Assembly: GCF_014202315.1 (NCBI RefSeq)
Contig: NZ_JACHGN010000013.1
Location: 124,001 to 188,000, forward strand
From: Thermocatellispora tengchongensis
Lineage (GTDB): Bacteria; Actinomycetota; Actinomycetes; Streptosporangiales; Streptosporangiaceae
Length of the DNA stretch: 64,000 bases
Reading direction: 5' to 3'
Shown: piece after piece, positions 60,570 through 64,000 of the stretch
Layout of the letters: every line of letters starts with the position of its first letter
Position numbering within the stretch: the stretch's first letter is position 1
Translations under genes and position numbers: made by a program
The notes under the pieces: model-generated
The model's database searches: none
The model's input: only the letters and a program-made list of their open reading frames with translations
Told to the model about the DNA's origin: nothing

Positions 60570-62093
60570 TCAGGGGGTGGACAGGATCTCCGCGCGGAGC
60601 ACGTCCTTGCGGATCTTGCCGACGCTGGTTCTGGGCAGCTCGTCGCGGACCACGACGTGGCCGGGGACCTTGAACCGGGCGAGCCGGTCCCGGCACCAGG
60701 CGAGAATGTCGCCGGGGTCCGGCCGGCGTCCCGGCAGGGGCACGACGTGCGCGACGATCGCCTCGTCGTGGACGGGATCGGGGATGCCGTGGACCGCCGA
60801 CTCCAGCACGTCGGGATGCTCGTTGAGCACCCGTTCCACCTCGCTCGCGGCGACGTTCTCGCCCGATCGTTTGACCATGTCCTTGGCCCGGTCGACGAAG
60901 TAGGCACGGCCCTCGGCGTCGAGCCGGACGAGGTCGCCGGTGCGCAGCCAGCCGCCGGCGAGGAGGGCGGCGCTCTCCTCGGGACGGCCGTCGTAGCCGT
61001 CGGTGACGTCCACGCCGGGCACCCCGCCGACCTGCAGTTCGCCGGGCACCCCGGCGGGCACCGGCCGGCCGTCGGAGTCGACGACGCGGACCCGGACGCC
61101 GGGCAGGGGCAGCCCGATCGAATCCCATCGCCGCCGCTCGTCGAGCGGATTGACGAACGGCGGCAGCACCGTCTCGGTCATCCCGTAGAGCTGGACCAGG
61201 GGGGCGCCGAAGCGGGCCTCGAACTCGCGGGCCTGGGCGTCGGCGAGGTTCTGCGCGAACAGCACGAGCCGCAGGTCGTTGTCGGCGTCCGCCGGGTCCG
61301 GTTCGGACCGCGCCAGCACCATGCGTACCGGGGCCGCGAACAGGCTCGCCAGGGTGGGCCGCAGCGTGCGGACCTGGCGCGGCCATCGGCTCGCCGAGAA
61401 CCGCGCGGTGAGGGCCACCGACGCGCCCGCCACGAGCGCGGACATCACGCAGTAGTACTGGGCGTTCGCGTGGAAGAGCGGGAGGGTGACCAGCCATCGG
61501 TCGGCCGCGGTGACGCGCAGGTGCTCGCGCATCGCGGTGCCGACTCTCACGTAGTTGGCGTGGCTGACACGCACTCCCTTGGGGCGGCTGGTCGTGCCGG
61601 AGGTGAACATGATCGCGGCGAGCCCCGGCCGCGGTCGCGGAGCGGCCGGTGGCCCGGCCTCCGGCCGTCCGGTCACAAGGTCCTCCGTGGTGAGCACCGG
61701 GAGCCCTTCCGCCGCGGCGGCGACGGTCTCCCGCAAGGCGGGCTCGGTGACCGACACCACCGCGCGCGAGTCGGCGACCTGGTGGGCGACCTCTTCGACG
61801 GCCGAGAGGGGGTTCACCGGGACGAGCACCGCGCCGAGGCGGGCGCAGCCGAACAGCAGGTCGAGGAACTCGGGCCGGTTCGCCGTCATCAGGTGGACGC
61901 GGTCACCGGCGCCCACGCCGTGCCGGGCGAGGAACGCCGCGGTCGCCTCGGCGCGGCGTACCTGCCGGCCGTAGGAGATCTCGGTGATCCGCCCCGACTC
62001 GTCCTCGAACAGCAGGAACGGTGCCGAAGGATCGGTCTCCGCATGGCGTGCGAGCAGGGTGTGCGCGTCGTGCCGGATCGGTGCAGTCGCCAT
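60570..62093 (-). CDS. AMP-forming acyl-CoA ligase
   Basis: 507 residues of the ANL superfamily: A3 FTSGTTSRPKGV (about 168), A5 YGMTETVLPP, A7 WLRTGDLVRLD, A10 Lys in RTSVGKIRKDVL. Sequence style is near crotonobetaine/carnitine-CoA ligase-like enzymes. ATG 62093 (GAAAGG about 8 nt upstream) gives MATAPIRHDAHTLL; an in-frame extension to 62192 would overlap the regulatory region. First gene of the minus operon, divergent from a TetR gene. Confidence 0.9.
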   Translation of the reverse strand: MATAPIRHDAHTLLARHAETDPSAPFLLFEDESGRITEISYGRQVRRAEATAAFLARHGVGAGDRVHLMTANRPEFLDLLFGCARLGAVLVPVNPLSAVEEVAHQVADSRAVVSVTEPALRETVAAAAEGLPVLTTEDLVTGRPEAGPPAAPRPRPGLAAIMFTSGTTSRPKGVRVSHANYVRVGTAMREHLRVTAADRWLVTLPLFHANAQYYCVMSALVAGASVALTARFSASRWPRQVRTLRPTLASLFAAPVRMVLARSEPDPADADNDLRLVLFAQNLADAQAREFEARFGAPLVQLYGMTETVLPPFVNPLDERRRWDSIGLPLPGVRVRVVDSDGRPVPAGVPGELQVGGVPGVDVTDGYDGRPEESAALLAGGWLRTGDLVRLDAEGRAYFVDRAKDMVKRSGENVAASEVERVLNEHPDVLESAVHGIPDPVHDEAIVAHVVPLPGRRPDPGDILAWCRDRLARFKVPGHVVVRDELPRTSVGKIRKDVLRAEILSTP

Positions 62094-62121
62094 CGTGCGA
62101 CCTTTCGTTCGTTCTGGCCGA

Positions 62122-62212
62122 TCACAACGAAGCCGTACCGGAGTACAACTTTGTGAAACGCGACGGTAAACGACGGCGGGCGCACGAAGCAAGACCCGAG
62201 TACAACTTCGTG
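62122..62212. promoter_or_regulatory. repeat sites between the ligase and tetR
   Basis: GAGTACAACTTTGTG (62141-62155) and GAGTACAACTTCGTG (62198-62212) are 15-bp direct repeats 57 bp apart. The first also pairs as TCACAA (62122-62127) ... TTGTGA (62151-62156). One copy lies close to each divergent start, as expected for a TetR repressing both directions. Confidence 0.55.
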
Positions 62213-62236
62213 GGCGGGTGTGGTCTACTGGGCGTG

Positions 62237-62884
62237 ATGAATCTTCAGACCGGCGCCACGATCCGGGAGCTCGCGGCGGGCGGCGCCGACGCCGCCACGG
62301 CCCCGCCGCTCACCCGGCGCACCCGCAAGCGCAACGAACGGCGAGATCGCGTGTTCCAGGCGGCCATCGCCCTGTTCGTCGAGCGGGGGTTCGAGGAGAC
62401 CTCGATGGACGACATCGCCGCGCGCTCCGGCCTGGCGCGGACGACGGTGTTCAACCACTTCCCCCGCAAGGTGCTGTTCCTGGAGGAGTGGACGCTGCGG
62501 CGCAGGCAGCGGGCGGCGCGCTCGTTCGGCGACGCCGACCTCGCGGGGCGCCCCGTACGCGAACTGCTCGGCGGCTACCTCGCCGCGCTCGCGGAGCTCA
62601 ACCACGAGACCCGCGCCGAGACGTCCGCCATCCTGCCGCCGACGCTGCAGAACACCGACGTGTTCGTCGCCCATCCGCTCGCGCGCGACCTCGCCGACCT
62701 CGTGGTGGAGGCCGGCGCGCGGCTCCGGCCGCCGGCCGACCCCCACCGGGTCGGCAGGCTTCTCGCGCTGGGCTACTTCTCCGCGGTCATGCGATGGATC
62801 GAGACCGAGCCCGCCCCCTTCGACCTCGGAGAGGAACTCGCCGCGCTGCTCGGCACCGTGCTCGACGGCGCCCTCGCCCCGTGA
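62237..62884 (+). CDS. TetR family regulator
   Basis: 215 residues: Arg/Thr-rich N-terminal tail, helix-turn-helix at about 40-85 (VFQAAIALFVERGFEETSMD, then IAARSGLARTTVFNHFPRK), and a helical ligand domain. ATG 62237 (GTG 62234 just before it is in frame). Divergent from the ligase / MFS / FAH / cyclase operon that it most likely represses. Confidence 0.9.
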   Translation: MNLQTGATIRELAAGGADAATAPPLTRRTRKRNERRDRVFQAAIALFVERGFEETSMDDIAARSGLARTTVFNHFPRKVLFLEEWTLRRRQRAARSFGDADLAGRPVRELLGGYLAALAELNHETRAETSAILPPTLQNTDVFVAHPLARDLADLVVEAGARLRPPADPHRVGRLLALGYFSAVMRWIETEPAPFDLGEELAALLGTVLDGALAP

Positions 62885-62933
62885 TGCTCCCCGGCCGCAG
62901 GCGGGGACGGTGCGCCGGGAGCGGTGATCGTCG

Positions 62934-62939
62934 TACACT
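62934..62939 (+). promoter_or_regulatory. predicted -10 box of the T-box leader
   Basis: TACACT lies about 10 nt upstream of the first T-box stem. The -35 position (TGCGCC at 17 nt) is poor. Transcription from near 62946 would include the complete leader. Confidence 0.4.
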
Positions 62940-62945
62940 GGGCGG

Positions 62946-63207
62946 CAACGCGTTGACGGAGACGAGTAGGTCCGGGATCACGCGGGTCAGAGAGCCGCCG
63001 GTAGCTGCGAAGGCGGTCTCGCGCCCCGGAACGAAGACCCTCCCGAGTGCGGGGAGGAACGGCGAGATCGCCCAATGCCCCGCCGGCCGGCCCCCGTGAC
63101 CGGGCCTTGACGAGGCCGCCGTCTCGGCGGCGGCGAAAGTGCGGTGGCACCGGGAGCACCCTTCTCCCCCGCACTCCCAAGGGATCGCTCATATTCCACG
63201 AGGAGTG
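62946..63207 (+). promoter_or_regulatory. translational T-box riboswitch (Asp-type specifier)
   Basis: Stem I has the family segments GACGGAGACGAGTAGG, CAGAGAGCCGCCGG, GTAGCTGCGAAGGCGG and, on the 3' side, GAAGACCCTCCCGAG, placing the specifier at GAC (63036-63038), an Asp codon. The antisequestor is exact: AGTGCGG (63138-63144) pairs with CCGCACT (63169-63175), GGGAG (63152-63156) with CTCCC (63164-63168), leaving the canonical 7-nt bulge TGGCACC. TGGC would pair with a GCCA tRNA end, matching discriminator G73 of tRNA-Asp/Asn. Alternatively CACTCC (63172-63177) pairs with GGAGTG (63202-63207), hiding the ribosome binding site of the synthetase. Uncharged tRNA should therefore switch translation on. 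Confidence 0.88.
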
Positions 63208-63209
63208 TG

Positions 63210-64000
63210 ATGATCTCTCGTATCCTGGCCGCCGACCTGCCCGCGCACGTCGGCGACCGTGTCCGCCTCGCCGGCTGGCTGCACCGCCGCCGCGAACTCA
63301 AATCGGTGTCGTTCCTGGTGATCAGGGACCGCTCCGCACTCGCCCAGATCGTGCTGCGGCGCCCCGTCCACCTGGCGGAGGAGACCGTGGTCGAGGTCAC
63401 CGGCACTGTGGCCGCCAATCCACAGGCCCCCGGCGGGGCGGAGCTGGTCGACCCGGTGATCGACGTACTGTCCGAGCCGGTGCAGCCGCCGCCGTTCGAC
63501 CTGTACCGGCCGGTCGTCTCCGGCGCTCTGCCCACGATCCTCGACCACGCTCCTGTGGCGTTGCGGCATCCCCGGCTCCGGGCGCCGTTCGAGATCGCGG
63601 CCGCCGGGGTCGCCGGGTTCCGGGCCGCACTCGACGGACTCGGCTTCGTCGAGACGTCCACCCCGAAGATCGTGGGCTCGGCGACGGAGTCGGGGGCCAA
63701 CGTCTTCGGCATCGACTACTTCGGCAGGCCCGCGTTCCTGGCCCAGTCCCCGCAGTTCTTCAAGCAGACCCTGGTCGGGGTGTTCGAGCGGGTGTACGAG
63801 GTCGGGCCGGTCTTCCGGGCCGAGCCGCACGACACCGCCCGGCATCTGGCGCAGTACACCAGCCTGGACGCCGAGCTGGGCTTCATCCACGACCATCGCG
63901 ACGTCATGGCGGTGCTCACCCGCGCGCTGGCCGGCATGCACGCCGCCGTCGCCGAACGCGCCGTGAACGCGGTCGCCCTCCTGGGCATCGACGTGCCGAA
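63210..64000 (+). CDS. archaeal-type aspartyl-tRNA synthetase (3'-truncated by window)
   Basis: 263 residues visible. The N-terminal OB-fold anticodon domain (1-100) reads RVRLAGWLHRRRELKSVSFL and IVLRRPVHL. The class II core begins near 115 with motif 1-like GFVETSTPKIVGSATESGAN, QSPQFFKQ and motif 2 VFRAEPHDTARHLAQYTSLD. The short linker and QSPQ/FRAE style are of the archaeal/eukaryotic AspRS branch, not the longer bacterial AspS with a GAD insert, so it is probably a non-discriminating or accessory enzyme; AsnRS is the alternative. ATG 63210 behind AGGAG (63201-63205). The T-box upstream with GAC specifier supports Asp. Confidence 0.85.
   Translation, partial: MISRILAADLPAHVGDRVRLAGWLHRRRELKSVSFLVIRDRSALAQIVLRRPVHLAEETVVEVTGTVAANPQAPGGAELVDPVIDVLSEPVQPPPFDLYRPVVSGALPTILDHAPVALRHPRLRAPFEIAAAGVAGFRAALDGLGFVETSTPKIVGSATESGANVFGIDYFGRPAFLAQSPQFFKQTLVGVFERVYEVGPVFRAEPHDTARHLAQYTSLDAELGFIHDHRDVMAVLTRALAGMHAAVAERAVNAVALLGIDVP

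Overview
The window is about 70% GC with dense, often overlapping (ATGA/GTGA) genes, frequent GTG starts, LuxR/NarL, TetR and double-domain Lrp regulators, SetA-type and MHS-type MFS transporters, RiPP-type genes and a T-box leader built like the actinobacterial ones. All of this points to a filamentous actinomycete. A Streptosporangiales-like genus such as Nonomuraea or Streptosporangium is my guess from gene style; no rRNA or other taxonomic marker is present.

Left part (1-12.5 kb): a tightly packed plus-strand run encodes an SDR, sulfate adenylyltransferase CysD and CysN, a GT2 glycosyltransferase, a radical SAM/SPASM enzyme, a flavin monooxygenase, a SetA-like sugar efflux carrier, a second GT2, a PIG-L deacetylase and a GH3 beta-glucosidase. 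It closes with a near-perfect 14-bp hairpin. Together these look like genes for making, tailoring and exporting a glycosylated (possibly aminosugar-containing, possibly sulfated) small molecule.

Centre-left (12.6-25.6 kb): an azole-type RiPP (LAP/TOMM) locus. A fused cyclodehydratase (RRE plus ThiF-like C domain plus YcaO), a SagB-type azoline dehydrogenase and a 74-residue candidate precursor ending in a short Ser/Thr/Cys-containing tail are followed by a histidine kinase in which the entire sensor-kinase unit is duplicated in one polypeptide. A NarL-type response regulator lies 10 kb upstream, next to three copies of a 127-bp palindromic repeat. Divergent from the cyclodehydratase is a four-gene operon (AMP ligase, acyl-CoA dehydrogenase, aldehyde dehydrogenase, SRPBCC). 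The cyclodehydratase and precursor promoters share a TCAC-N9-GTGA operator at the same distance from a CATAAT -10 box.

Middle (25.6-37.5 kb): a decayed accessory zone with remnants of IS5-, IS110- and IS630-like transposases, an integrase, AbgT, an FAD oxidoreductase and a multiply frameshifted D-aminoacylase-like gene. Intact genes among them are an acyl-CoA ligase, a double-domain Lrp regulator, a TetR/M14 peptidase pair with a palindrome over the M14 start, small membrane proteins and a GNAT.

Right part (37.5-62.9 kb): small catabolic islands. These are Lrp / M20 amidohydrolase / MHS transporter / cyclase; MBL hydrolase / AtzG-like subunit / amidase / TetR with three copies of one operator; GMC oxidoreductase / TIM-barrel protein / MBL hydrolase; a CDF metal exporter; and a cyclase / FAH hydrolase / MFS / AMP ligase operon divergent from a TetR. 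Between them are relics of SagB-type dehydrogenase, Ddl (VanA-like) and MurF, aldo-keto reductase, monooxygenase and CHRD genes.

Right end: an archaeal-type aspartyl-tRNA synthetase (truncated by the window) carries a complete translational T-box leader. It has a GAC specifier candidate, a canonical 7-nt TGGC bulge and a hairpin that can hide the ribosome binding site.
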